Assembly (NCBI GenBank): GCA_031423495.1
Contig: JANPFP010000248.1
Location: 1-64,000 of the forward strand
Reading direction: 5' to 3'
DNA: 64,000 bases
Origin: JACPYM01 sp031423495
GTDB taxonomy: Bacteria; Acidobacteriota; Blastocatellia; RBC074
The notes beneath the pieces were generated by a model that saw only the letters and a program-made list of their open reading frames with translations, was not told where the DNA came from and searched no databases. The translations under genes were made by a program, and so were the position numbers. Below are positions 45,159 to 52,913 of this stretch, one piece after another; position 1 is the stretch's first letter; each line of letters begins with the position of its first letter.

Positions 45159-46204
45159 GTACAGGACAAAACTTGAAGCATTTTCCGCCAGGTTTTGACG
45201 TTGAAGCTGCCGAAAGTGGCAAGCGCGCTGCGTAGCTCATCAAAACCGAGACGAAATAATGAAATCGGAGCGCGTCCGTGTTTCTTAATTGTTGTTGGTG
45301 CTGCCATTCACCGAGTTGGTGGCACACACAGAAGGTCAGTGCCAGCAACGCGAGTAAGCGTTCCAAACGTGCCGGGTCAGTGATGTGCGTTTGCTCCAAA
45401 CAGAAGCCGCGCGTTTTCAAAGCGGCGAACAGAGTTTCGATGCCCCAGCGTTTGCCGTATTGCTCAACCGCATCGGTGGCCGGTGTCGAGGAAACTAAAT
45501 AAGGTACTCGCCGCCACTCAGGTAACAACCGCTGAAATACCATTCGTCGCCCCACATGCGCCGCGCTTGCGGCAGTACGATGGTTTGATTGACGCGTCCG
45601 CGAAAGAGCTTGAACACCGGTACGAACTGGCCGCGCGCATTCGTCATTTGAAAGTTATTGCGCACGCGCAACTGAAAAGGGATTTGTTCTTCCCGCAACC
45701 ATTGTAACCAGGCTTTTCCCACGAATTCGCGGTCGGCGACGAGATTCCCGAGACGCTCTTTGCCAAAGAACTGAAGGAAAATTTCCAGAATAGCGATGCG
45801 TTCTTCCGTACTGGAATTGCCGGCTTTTTCCAGTCCAAACCAGACGATCGGATAAGCTACGCCTTGGTAAACGATGCCTAACACCAGCAGGTTGATGTCG
45901 AGCGCGCCGAACTTCCAGTTGGTAGGATCTAACGACAACGTCCAAGGCTCGGTGAGTCCCAGCATTTTTACCACCCACTCCGAAATGTCCTGGAGCGGCA
46001 ACTCGAAGCCACGGAAAAACCGTTGCAACCGTTGTACTTCGAAGCGGTTTTGGCTTTGCCCGCAAAGACGCTGGCGATTTCAGTCAAATTCACCGTCTTG
46101 ACGGTGATGAGAGCGAGCATAAAAGCGGCTACGAACTTGACGCGCGCCTTATGCCACGCTAAGTGTGCCGTGAGCGTTTGCTCTAACGAGCGAATGTCTT
46201 GCAT
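45159..46204 (-). pseudogene. IS4-family (DDE) transposase, frameshifted
   Basis: Three or four consecutive frames give one transposase. The N-terminal part is MQDIRSLEQTLTAHLAWHKA (46204 leftward). The central catalytic part has LSLDPTNWKFG (first Asp) and LVADREFVGKAWLQWLR (second Asp). The C-terminal part has YGKRWGIETLFAALKTRGF with the catalytic Glu, and the tail has KKHGRAPISLFRLGFDELR. Frame changes occur near 46037, 45505 and 45280, each fitting a one-base loss. Restoring them would give about 340 residues. Confidence 0.85.
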
Positions 46205-46299
46205 CGTGCGATTATTCCTTTTGTTTGGTCACATAGGGCTTAATCGCACGGTGCGCTAACTTACCAATCCATTACACTTATCCCGGTTTTGTCCCGTAC
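45159..46299 (-). mobile_element. Decayed IS4-like insertion sequence
   Basis: About 1.14 kb bounded by inverted ends GTAC(A/G)GGACAAAAC (45159-45172 and 46286-46299). An imperfect CCCCC tract lies just outside both. The single transposase is broken by frameshifts, so the element cannot move itself. It sits directly downstream of the FAD reductase gene and does not interrupt it. Exact tips and target duplication were not resolved. Confidence 0.8.
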
Positions 46300-46499
46300 A
46301 GAGGGGGTTAGCAAAAAAATGGTGCGTTGATGATTACATTCTTTACCTCGAGAAAACGTAAAAACTACTTCTCCGCCAAAGTTACTGATTCATCATCGGC
46401 AAGCGCGAGCGAAGGCAGGCGCTAGAGCCGGGAGCAACCCCAAATTTTGCGTAGGCTCCCGCGCCTGCCGGAGCGGGCTGACGGATTACGGCGAGCTTT

Positions 46500-46573
46500 C
46501 CGCTGGCTGCCTTGAGTAACTCAACCAATTCAAGTAACACGAAACTGCCGCAGCATTTTCTTTTAGCTGCGGC
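46500..46573 (+). pseudogene. 3' remnant of a second coiled-coil gene copy
   Basis: Read in one frame this gives TNSSNTKLPQHFLL, closely similar to TSSNNAKLPQHFF at the end of the intact coiled-coil gene at 47068-47466. The terminator DNA after it is almost identical. The upstream part of this copy is lost or unrecognisable, so it looks like the residue of a tandem duplication or a rearrangement around the IS. Confidence 0.6.
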
Positions 46574-46579
46574 TTTTTT
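46547..46579 (+). terminator. Orphan rho-independent terminator, duplicate of the one at 47448
   Basis: The stem GCCGCAGC/GCTGCGGC with an 11-base loop is followed by a T run. The surrounding 50 bp repeat the sequence at 47442-47495 with few changes. Confidence 0.8.
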
Positions 46580-46884
46580 GTTTGTGCGGTAGAAGCATTG
46601 GCGTCTACGCGAACCTTGGGGAGGCGAAGCGCCAGCCCCCATCTGAGGGGGGCGTTCGGCGGAGGGGGTGGCGGCGGAGCGTGTGAGAGCGCGAGCCGTG
46701 GAGCCGCCGCCCCCGGAGCCGATGCGCAAGGGGGGTGGGTCAGACGAATGCCGGGGCGGATGATAACCATCATTATGACTGCCGCCTGTTCCGACCAATG
46801 AAGCCGGTCATCAGGAGCGATTATCAGCCGACCTTGTCGCAGCCGGTTGGAGGCGTGTTAAGATGCAAACTGGAGGTAAATCAA

Positions 46885-47067
46885 ATGGAAGAGACAATCA
46901 AGCTGGACGCTACCGAACGAGAGGCGCAAACCTTACGCGAGTTAATCGCGGAATGTTTGCAAAAGATGAGGCAGGCGCACGAAGTCATGATGAGTGACGA
47001 AAAGGAAATTGCTGAATTGCAGGCGGAAACTCGTGCGATCCTAGCACGCGAATGGAAGGCGGCGTAA
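46885..47067 (+). CDS. Small helical protein, first of a coiled-coil gene pair
   Basis: A 60-residue, acidic, all-helical protein with GGAGGT before the ATG. The text (LDATEREAQTLRELIAECLQ, then KEIAELQAETRAIL) is amphipathic and likely dimerises. Its stop codon is followed at once by the ATG of the coiled-coil gene, so the two are coupled. I do not recognise the family. Signal and membrane segments are absent. Confidence 0.7.
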   Translation: MEETIKLDATEREAQTLRELIAECLQKMRQAHEVMMSDEKEIAELQAETRAILAREWKAA

Positions 47068-47466
47068 ATGTGGAAAGACCTTTTTGATCTGGTACGCCAG
47101 ACCTTGCGCTTGACCGAAGACAGCCAGCAAACCAAAACCGAACTCAAAGAATTACAACGGGAAGTGCGTGATTTGGCGCGCAAAGCGGAACGGGAAGCGC
47201 TCGACGCTCAGCACAAATCGGAGATGCAATTTGCCGCGTTGCTCGCCCGCATCGAACGACAAGACGATGAAATCAAACGTTTACGCGAAATCTTGGCCGA
47301 CTCACAAGAGCGCGAAACAAAAAATCGCCAAATGCTTTTGCTTGAAATCGAGAATCAATTATTGAAGGCGCAACGCCAGTTACCGGCTGCACCATCGCCG
47401 CTCATAAAACCGGGCCAGAAACCGACCTCATCAAATAATGCGAAACTGCCGCAGCATTTCTTTTAG
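47068..47466 (+). CDS. Coiled-coil protein, second of the pair
   Basis: A 132-residue protein with a hydrophobic N-terminal patch (MWKDLFDLVRQTLRL), then a long coiled coil (about 18-108) rich in Glu, Lys, Arg and Gln with heptad-spaced Leu, and a Pro-rich tail ending KLPQHFF. It could cap a membrane or scaffold like XhlA-type accessory proteins, but no family was identified. Its stop codon is inside the terminator loop. A degraded copy of its 3' end is 900 bp upstream. Confidence 0.7.
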   Translation: MWKDLFDLVRQTLRLTEDSQQTKTELKELQREVRDLARKAEREALDAQHKSEMQFAALLARIERQDDEIKRLREILADSQERETKNRQMLLLEIENQLLKAQRQLPAAPSPLIKPGQKPTSSNNAKLPQHFF

Positions 47467-47478
47467 CTGCGGCTTTTT
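47448..47478 (+). terminator. Rho-independent terminator of the coiled-coil gene pair
   Basis: The stem GCCGCAGC/GCTGCGGC with a 10-base loop is followed by five Ts. The stem overlaps the last codons and the stop codon of the gene. Confidence 0.88.
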
Positions 47479-47547
47479 CTTTGTGCGGTTGAAGCGATGA
47501 AAGGTACGCTTACCTCAAGAAAGCGAAGCGCTTGGCGTGGATTCGTT

Positions 47548-48303
47548 TTACAGCTTAACCGCCACCACTCGTAAGCGGCGATAGTCGGCGTACCATTGCC
47601 CGTCGTCGTAATTGCTTTCGCGCAGGTACATTTCAATCTCGGTCAAGGCTTCTGCTTTTTGCGCGGCGTCGAGTTCGACAAACATCCGTTCGGCAAACAT
47701 CGTCAGCCAGTTGCACATGCCTGCTTCGCCTTCGAGCGGCGTATGGCGATCAAAGAGCCAAGCCTGTTGCACTTCCAACCCACAGCCTTCGAGCAACGTG
47801 CTGTATTCACCAATCGAAGGGTAAAACCAACCGTGCGCGACTTCGTGGCTAGTGTAGCGGCGCAAGACCATTTGCGTGGCTTCGATAATGTTCGACACGT
47901 TGCCGCGTCCGCCGAACTCAGCCACGAAACGTCCGCCGGGTTTGAGCGCAGCGGCGATGCGTTGGGTGGCGGCTTCGGCTTCAGTCACCCAATGCAAGAC
48001 GGCGTTCGAGAACACCGCGTCGCACGGTTCGTCCAACACAAAGCTGGTCGCGTTGCCGTGCATAAACTTGAGGTCAGGATAGTTTTGCCGCGCGGTCACC
48101 AGCATGGATTCAGAATGATCCAACCCGATGACACGCGCGCCGCTTTGCGCAATCTGGTTGGTGAGTTGCCCGGTGCCGCAGCCCAGATCGAGAATCACTT
48201 CGCCAGATTGCGGCGCGAGCAATTCGACCAAGCCTTGTCCGTAGCCAAACACAAAAGCGTGGCTCTTTTCATACAGCGTGGAGTTCCATTGTTGTTCGGG
48301 CAT
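47548..48303 (-). CDS. Class I SAM-dependent methyltransferase
   Basis: A 251-residue methyltransferase. Motif I is ILDLGCGTGQLTNQIAQSG, followed by VIGLDHSESMLVTAR, the motif IV segment DAVFSNAVLHWVTE and LKPGGRFVAEFGG. The C-terminal extension contains FYPSIGEYSTLLEGCGLEV and WLTMFAERMF, as in trans-aconitate-methyltransferase-like (Tam) proteins. The substrate is not known. It starts 6 bp after the stop of the DUF167 gene, so the two are probably cotranscribed. Confidence 0.88.
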   Translation of the reverse strand: MPEQQWNSTLYEKSHAFVFGYGQGLVELLAPQSGEVILDLGCGTGQLTNQIAQSGARVIGLDHSESMLVTARQNYPDLKFMHGNATSFVLDEPCDAVFSNAVLHWVTEAEAATQRIAAALKPGGRFVAEFGGRGNVSNIIEATQMVLRRYTSHEVAHGWFYPSIGEYSTLLEGCGLEVQQAWLFDRHTPLEGEAGMCNWLTMFAERMFVELDAAQKAEALTEIEMYLRESNYDDGQWYADYRRLRVVAVKL

Positions 48304-48309
48304 AAAAGT

Positions 48310-48609
48310 TTAGTTATCAAGTAAGGCCAATAAAGCTTGTTCAGCTTCGGCAGGATTGGGGTGATGAATGCGTACCAGTTTTTGCCGTGAAGAAGCGCCG
48401 CTGATAATTTCAACGTCAGCGCGCGTCACGTCGAGCAACTGGGCGAATAGCTTGATGAGTGCTTCGTTCGCCGCACCGTCCACGGGCGGTGCGGCGAGGC
48501 GGACTTTCAGCGCGCTGTCGTGCAAACCGACGACGGCGCTGCGCGAAGCGCGCGGTTGCACGCGCACGGAAAAAGTAATCGTCGTTGCCTGCAAAGTAAG
48601 TTTCAGCAT
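48310..48609 (-). CDS. DUF167 family protein (YggU)
   Basis: A 99-residue protein of the YggU/DUF167 family. It has RVQPRASRSAVVG, LKVRLAAPPVDGAANEALIK (the family signature) and DVEIISGASSRQKLVRI. The function is unknown, and the fold is a small alpha/beta domain often linked to YggT or to proline/pyridoxal genes elsewhere. GGGGGAAG precedes the ATG at 48609. The frame is open upstream but without ribosome-binding site or homology. Confidence 0.93.
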   Translation of the reverse strand: MLKLTLQATTITFSVRVQPRASRSAVVGLHDSALKVRLAAPPVDGAANEALIKLFAQLLDVTRADVEIISGASSRQKLVRIHHPNPAEAEQALLALLDN

Positions 48610-48697
48610 TACGCTTCCCCCAATTAAATACGAAAAGTGACGCGCGCAATTTACGACAGACACCAAATCATAGAAAATGCGCCGCAGTATAAAACCT

Positions 48698-50134
48698 ATG
48701 AATCCGCTTAATGAACTCTTATCGCAAATCACTCGTCGCGCCTTCCTGAACCATTGCACCTTGGGCACGGCGGCGCTGGCTTCATTGCTAAACGAGAACG
48801 CTCTCAGTGCAACGACTCAGCACTCCGCACTCCGCACTCCGCACTCAAAAGCGAAGCGCGTGATTTATCTGTTTCAATCAGGAGCGCCTTCGCAACTGGA
48901 TTTGTTCGACCCGAAACCGCAGCTCGAAAAGTATCGCGGACAGAATTTGCCCGATTCGATTCGCCAGGGACAGCGGTTGACGGGGATGACTGCGTTTCAG
49001 TCGAGCTTCCCTACCGCGCCTTCGATGTTCAAGTTTGCGCAACACGGCGCGTCGGGCGCGACCTTGAGCGAGTTGTTGCCGCATACGTCACGCATCGTAG
49101 ACAACGTGAGTTTTATCAAGTCTATGTTCACCGAACAGATCAATCATGATCCGGCGATTACGTTTTCGTTGACAGGCTTTCAGTTGGCGGGGCGTCCGAG
49201 CATGGGGTCGTGGCTGTCATATGGTTTGGGTAGCGAGAATAAAGACCTGCCGTCGTTTGTCGTACTCGTTTCGCTCGGCACAGGCAATCAGGCCGATCAG
49301 CCGTTGTATGACCGGCTGTGGGGCAGCGGCTTTTTGCCTTCGCAATATCAGGGCGTGAAGTTTCAAAGCGGCCCCGACCCGGTGTGGTATCTGACGAATC
49401 CGGCGGGTGTGAATGACACGGTACGCCGCCGCTTTCTCGACGACCTTGCCAAGCTGAATCAGCAAAACGCCGAAGCCACTGGCGATCCCGAAATCACTGC
49501 GCGCGTGGCGCAATACGAGATGGCTTATCGCATGCAATCAAGCGTGCCTGAGTTGACCGATATGTCGAAAGAGTCAGCAAAGACGTTTGAACGCTACGGC
49601 CCTGACGCGCGCAAGCCGGGCACGTATGCGGCGAATTGCATTCTTGCGCGGCGACTGGCCGAACGCGGCGTGCGTTTCATTCAACTCTTTCATCGCGGTT
49701 GGGATCAGCACGGCAACTGCCCGAAACAAATTACGAATCAGGCGCGCGACACCGATCAACCCACCGCCGCGTTGATCGAAGACCTCAAAGAACGCGGTAT
49801 GCTCGAAGACACGCTGGTCGTCTGGGGCGGCGAGTTCGGACGCACGGTTTATTCGCAAGGCAAGCTGACGGCGGATAACTATGGCCGCGACCATCATCCG
49901 CGTTGTTACACCATCTGGCTCGCAGGCGGAGGCATCAAGCCCGGCTTGACCATCGGCGAGACGGACGATTTCAGCTACAACATCACGCGCGACCCCGTCG
50001 AAGTCCACGACCTCAACGCAACCATCCTGCATTGTTTAGGGATTGACCACACCAAACTGACGTTTCGTTTTCAGGGGCGTGATTTCAGGCTGACGGACGT
50101 TCACGGCAAAGTGCTGACAAACCTATTGGCTTAA
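48698..50134 (+). CDS. DUF1501 family protein with Tat-like leader
   Basis: A 478-residue sulfatase-superfamily-like protein. A twin-arginine leader (RRAFLNHC, then a hydrophobic stretch to about 36) is followed by a spacer encoded by a heptamer repeat (about 42-50), and then the DUF1501 core RVIYLFQSGAPSQLDLFDPK. SFIKSMFTEQINHDPAI, VVWGGEFGRT and DHHPRCYTIWLAGGG are further family motifs. It is usually encoded beside DUF1549/DUF1553 proteins in Planctomycetes and Acidobacteriota, but no such gene is adjacent. The start at 48698 is preferred over 48677 because it gives a shorter n-region. Confidence 0.9.
   Translation: MNPLNELLSQITRRAFLNHCTLGTAALASLLNENALSATTQHSALRTPHSKAKRVIYLFQSGAPSQLDLFDPKPQLEKYRGQNLPDSIRQGQRLTGMTAFQSSFPTAPSMFKFAQHGASGATLSELLPHTSRIVDNVSFIKSMFTEQINHDPAITFSLTGFQLAGRPSMGSWLSYGLGSENKDLPSFVVLVSLGTGNQADQPLYDRLWGSGFLPSQYQGVKFQSGPDPVWYLTNPAGVNDTVRRRFLDDLAKLNQQNAEATGDPEITARVAQYEMAYRMQSSVPELTDMSKESAKTFERYGPDARKPGTYAANCILARRLAERGVRFIQLFHRGWDQHGNCPKQITNQARDTDQPTAALIEDLKERGMLEDTLVVWGGEFGRTVYSQGKLTADNYGRDHHPRCYTIWLAGGGIKPGLTIGETDDFSYNITRDPVEVHDLNATILHCLGIDHTKLTFRFQGRDFRLTDVHGKVLTNLLA
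48821..48846. repeat. Heptamer CACTCCG repeat inside the DUF1501 gene
   Basis: Three full copies and a partial one are followed by CAAAA, the same end as at 11204-11282. The repeat encodes HSALRTPHS between the export leader and the mature domain. A one-unit change would shift the frame. Confidence 0.93.
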
Positions 50135-50365
50135 GGGAAGCGTGGCGAGTTGTGCCAGCGTTTCAAAGTAACGGCGATGCGTGCGGCGGATATGCTCCTC
50201 AGTAGGAGCTTCAAGTATTACTATTTCGTGTTGTATGCCAAGTTGATTTAAGCTCAGTTCAAGTTCAAGCCGCTCATCCTTAGCCGCACGGCGTTGCGCA
50301 TCTTCAAAAGTCTTAAACGTGATTAACCGTTTGTTGCTTCGGTCATATTCAATAAGGAATAACAT
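50123..50365 (-). CDS. Small protein paired with the RelA/SpoT-domain gene
   Basis: An 80-residue protein with CGGAGT before the ATG. It starts with LFLIEYDRSNKRLITFKTFE and continues with helical, Glu/Arg-rich text and APTEEHIRRTHRRYFETL. It follows the RelA/SpoT gene by 21 bp on the same strand. I do not recognise a named family. The pair looks like a candidate toxin-antitoxin or regulator-effector unit. The last 12 bases overlap the DUF1501 gene 3' end on the other strand. Confidence 0.7.
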   Translation of the reverse strand: MLFLIEYDRSNKRLITFKTFEDAQRRAAKDERLELELSLNQLGIQHEIVILEAPTEEHIRRTHRRYFETLAQLATLPLSQ

Positions 50366-50386
50366 AAAAACTCCGAGTCATTGCGT

Positions 50387-51061
50387 TCAATTTCTGAGAA
50401 GTCGTTCGCCTTCTTGGATTAGTCCCCTTAATTCAAATTCAAGGGCATCAAGTTGTTGGCCCCTATTTGATCCTGACACTTGGCTGATTAAGTAAGAGTC
50501 GATTTCGTTAGTCTTTTCAGAAAATTTCACCAGAAAGTTTCGATGGGATTCGTTGCCACCGCCGTATTTTATTTCAGGATCAAGATCAAAAAATGCTTCT
50601 GAATGCTCCGCCCAGACTTGTTGCAAAAAAGTTCGTACCTGAATCTCAATCAATTTGTTTTGGACGTGAGCAATGACGTGAACTGCTCGGTAACCAAAAC
50701 TTGGATGTTCCCGACGATCAACAATCGTTATTTTCTCGAATAGGTCAGAGAGCAATTCTGTTGCCCAATTTTGCTGACTGAGGTAACCCACGACTATACG
50801 ACAACCGGCAATGTCTTGTATTTGAGACAAGCGAATGCTTTCACGTTTCAGCTTTGCCATGATGGACATATGTGATTTTGCTTCTCTGCCTGTTGACACA
50901 GAAGCAAGATGTTTTCGAATAATGCGTACGACTTCGGCATAAGGCTCAGCGAATGAATCACAATACTGCGAAAGCATGCTCAAATCTTCATTGCTAACTT
51001 GATCGCGCTTCAGCCGTTCACCGAGCTTATCAATCTGAGTTTTAGAAAACGTTTGTGCCAC
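50387..51061 (-). CDS. RelA/SpoT synthetase-domain protein (small alarmone-synthetase-like)
   Basis: A 224-residue protein made mainly of a RelA/SpoT nucleotide pyrophosphokinase-like domain. Recognisable segments are KRESIRLSQIQDIAGCRIVV, FGYRAVHVIAHVQ (the YxSxH-like step) and LIEIQVRTFLQQVWAEHSE. The domain is flanked by helices, and there is no hydrolase, TGS or ACT domain. Members make (p)ppGpp or, in toxSAS proteins, pyrophosphorylate other targets, and sequence alone does not tell which. The small gene 21 bp downstream could encode a neutraliser. Confidence 0.85.
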   Translation of the reverse strand: MAQTFSKTQIDKLGERLKRDQVSNEDLSMLSQYCDSFAEPYAEVVRIIRKHLASVSTGREAKSHMSIMAKLKRESIRLSQIQDIAGCRIVVGYLSQQNWATELLSDLFEKITIVDRREHPSFGYRAVHVIAHVQNKLIEIQVRTFLQQVWAEHSEAFFDLDPEIKYGGGNESHRNFLVKFSEKTNEIDSYLISQVSGSNRGQQLDALEFELRGLIQEGERLLRN

Positions 51062-51073
51062 GCGTGAACTATC

Positions 51074-51643
51074 TTACGCCGCTGTAGTTCGCCGCAAGCC
51101 CAACTCTTCCTGAATCTCGCGCAGCGCCGCAATCACAAACGCACAATGTTCATCGAAGCTCACGCCTAATTCTTCGGCTCCGCCCCAGAGGTCGGCGCGG
51201 TTGACGGTACGCGCAAACGCCTTGTCTTTCATGCGCTTTTTGACCGAAGCGACTTCGAGCGTATCGAAACTCTTGTCAGGTCGCACCAACGCACAAGCCG
51301 TCAGAAAGCCGCAAAGTTCATCGCAAGCGAACAGCGCGTGTTCGAGCAACGATTCGCGTTTCACGCCCATGTAATCGGCATGCGAGAGGATGGCGCGAAT
51401 GACGGCTTCGTCGTAACCGTTCGCGCGAAGGACTTCGGAGCCGAGTTGCGGATGGCGTTCGTCGGGATAGCGTTCGTAATCAAAATCGTGCAGCAAGCCG
51501 GTGATGCCACACGTTGCGAGATCGGCGTCGTGCTTGCGGGCATACGCCTGCATTGCGTATTCGACCGCGCGTGCGTGTTTGCGCAACGAGTCACTTTGCG
51601 TCCATTCACAGAGCAGGTTCCAGGCTTCTTCGCGGGTGGGCAT
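51074..51643 (-). CDS. HD-domain phosphohydrolase family protein
   Basis: A 189-residue HD-superfamily protein. The metal ligands are visible as LRKHARAVE, LLHDFDYERYP and LSHADYMG with a later Asp, in the order H...HD...H...D. It belongs to the group often annotated as HDIG/YedJ-like hydrolases, and the substrate is probably a nucleotide. It lies 12 bp upstream of the RelA/SpoT gene on the same strand. Cotranscription is possible, and a hydrolase next to a synthetase could balance a nucleotide signal, although this is inference. Confidence 0.85.
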   Translation of the reverse strand: MPTREEAWNLLCEWTQSDSLRKHARAVEYAMQAYARKHDADLATCGITGLLHDFDYERYPDERHPQLGSEVLRANGYDEAVIRAILSHADYMGVKRESLLEHALFACDELCGFLTACALVRPDKSFDTLEVASVKKRMKDKAFARTVNRADLWGGAEELGVSFDEHCAFVIAALREIQEELGLRRTTAA

Positions 51644-51649
51644 AAGTCG

Positions 51650-52105
51650 TCACAAATCCTTTCTGAAGCAAATAAGGCGAACTGTTTCTTGATAGCCTAG
51701 CGCGAGGTGCGCAAGGCGGCTGGTTTCATTTTCAAGCCAGGTGTCTGAAGCCATTTCAGTGCAACCTTGCTCGCGCGCCCAAACCTCAGCAGCGTCAAAC
51801 AGCGCGCGGCCAATGCCGCGACGGCGCGCGTGCGGTTCAACGTACCAACCTTCTACATAACCGACGCGGTTCGTCTCGCAATCTTCGGCGTAGTTGCGAA
51901 TGTTTAATTCGATAAAACCGAACGGCGCATCGCGGTCATCGCACGCCAGTAACACGGCGAGCGGTTCGTGCAATTCACCGGCGAAATAACGCGCGATTTC
52001 ATCAGCGTGGTTATCGTCAGTGTCTTCAGAATCAGCAGGCCAGAGCGCGCTACGCATGCGGCTCCACGCGGCGCTGTCGTTGGATTGAGCAGGGCGGATG
52101 TTCAT
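51650..52105 (-). CDS. GNAT acetyltransferase, AAC(6')-like
   Basis: A 151-residue GNAT-fold acetyltransferase. It starts IRPAQSNDSAAWSRMRSALWP, has VGYVEGWYVEPHARRRGIGRA (shown here without its first residues as YVEPHARRRGIGRA, the CoA-binding motif A), and ends EMASDTWLENETSRLAH then GYQETVRLICFRKDL. This pattern is that of the AAC(6') aminoglycoside acetyltransferase family in the broad sense. Environmental homologues often have other amine substrates. It is 6 bp before the HD gene on the same strand. Confidence 0.85.
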   Translation of the reverse strand: MNIRPAQSNDSAAWSRMRSALWPADSEDTDDNHADEIARYFAGELHEPLAVLLACDDRDAPFGFIELNIRNYAEDCETNRVGYVEGWYVEPHARRRGIGRALFDAAEVWAREQGCTEMASDTWLENETSRLAHLALGYQETVRLICFRKDL

Positions 52106-52154
52106 GACGGCGCTTTTCTAACGCCGTTCGCGGCAAGTGGCAAGCGGTTGAACG

Positions 52155-52192
52155 TAAAAAAACGGGAAGCCGCAGCGACTCGGCTTCCCGTT
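52155..52192 (-). terminator. Rho-independent terminator of the EF-hand protein gene
   Basis: A 12-bp perfect stem (AACGGGAAGCCG and its complement) with an 8-base loop has seven Ts on the minus strand. Confidence 0.88.
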
Positions 52193-52261
52193 GGATGGTC
52201 GTTCAATTTTTTGATAAAGGTTTGAACGATCTGTAAGAAGGCAAAGCTAGCCTTGTTGTCG

Positions 52262-52735
52262 CTATGCTTGTTTCTGTTTCAGGCGACGACCTTTGACGTT
52301 GCGCAATTCGTCGGGCGTTAAAAATCCGTCGGCGTTGGCGTCCATCCGATCAAAGGCGCGCGGCTTTTGCGACCATTCTTCGCGGGCGATCTTGCCGTCA
52401 CTGTTGGCGTCGAACTGCTTGAACAGATCAGCGCCTTTGTCGCGCAATACGTCGCCGAGTTCGGCCTGCGTGAGCAAGCCGTCTTTATCGGCATCGAGTT
52501 TGTCGAAGCCTTCCGGCTTACCTTTCCATTCGTCACGCGCGATTTTGCCGTCGGCGTTGGCATCCATCTTTTGCATGAATTTCGCGCGCTGGCCTTTGCC
52601 ACCTTTCCCGCCTTTGCGAGCAGCGGCAGCCGGTTGCGGGTCTTGCCCGCCGGTGGTGGGCAGCGGCGCAGGTGTTTGGGCGAGCGCCGTCAGCGAGAAC
52701 ATACAAAATGTAAAAAGTGTCAGTAAGCGAATCAT
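52262..52735 (-). CDS. Secreted EF-hand calcium-binding protein
   Basis: A 157-residue exported protein. It has a signal peptide (about 1-19, ALAQ), a Gly/Lys-rich linker and four EF-hand loops of calmodulin-like spacing (DANADGKIARDEW, DADKDGLLTQAEL, DANSDGKIAREEW, DANADGFLTPDEL). All loops keep the calcium-ligand positions 1, 3, 5 and 12. AAGGAG precedes the ATG at 52735. It probably buffers or senses calcium outside the cytoplasm. It has its own terminator. Confidence 0.92.
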   Translation of the reverse strand: MIRLLTLFTFCMFSLTALAQTPAPLPTTGGQDPQPAAAARKGGKGGKGQRAKFMQKMDANADGKIARDEWKGKPEGFDKLDADKDGLLTQAELGDVLRDKGADLFKQFDANSDGKIAREEWSQKPRAFDRMDANADGFLTPDELRNVKGRRLKQKQA

Positions 52736-52913
52736 CTTCAAAATCTCCTTCCCTTCTTGAGGGTTAATTGTTGAGCCAGGAAACGAACGCAAGGTTAGAA
52801 CCAGATGGTCGGTGTTTGGTTGAAAATTTTTTTACGCGCAACTTTGATGACGGTTTCGCTTCAGCTATCGTAACGAAGTGATCGCCTGCAATTTTTTTAG
52901 AGGAGTTTCGAAA

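Larger units (their letters stand above)
46300..46884. other. Rearranged GC-rich stretch with gene remnant
   Basis: 585 bp after the IS with no intact gene. It holds a remnant of the coiled-coil gene 3' end plus its terminator (described separately) and, at 46610-46750, an unusual G-rich tract with several runs of five or six Gs that has the potential to form G-quadruplexes. Open frames here are compositional. Confidence 0.6.

Noticed and set aside
46380..46800. Several open frames in the GC-rich stretch after the IS
   Set aside because: They encode Pro/Gly/Arg-rich text on both strands without family resemblance and result from base composition and the remnant terminator.
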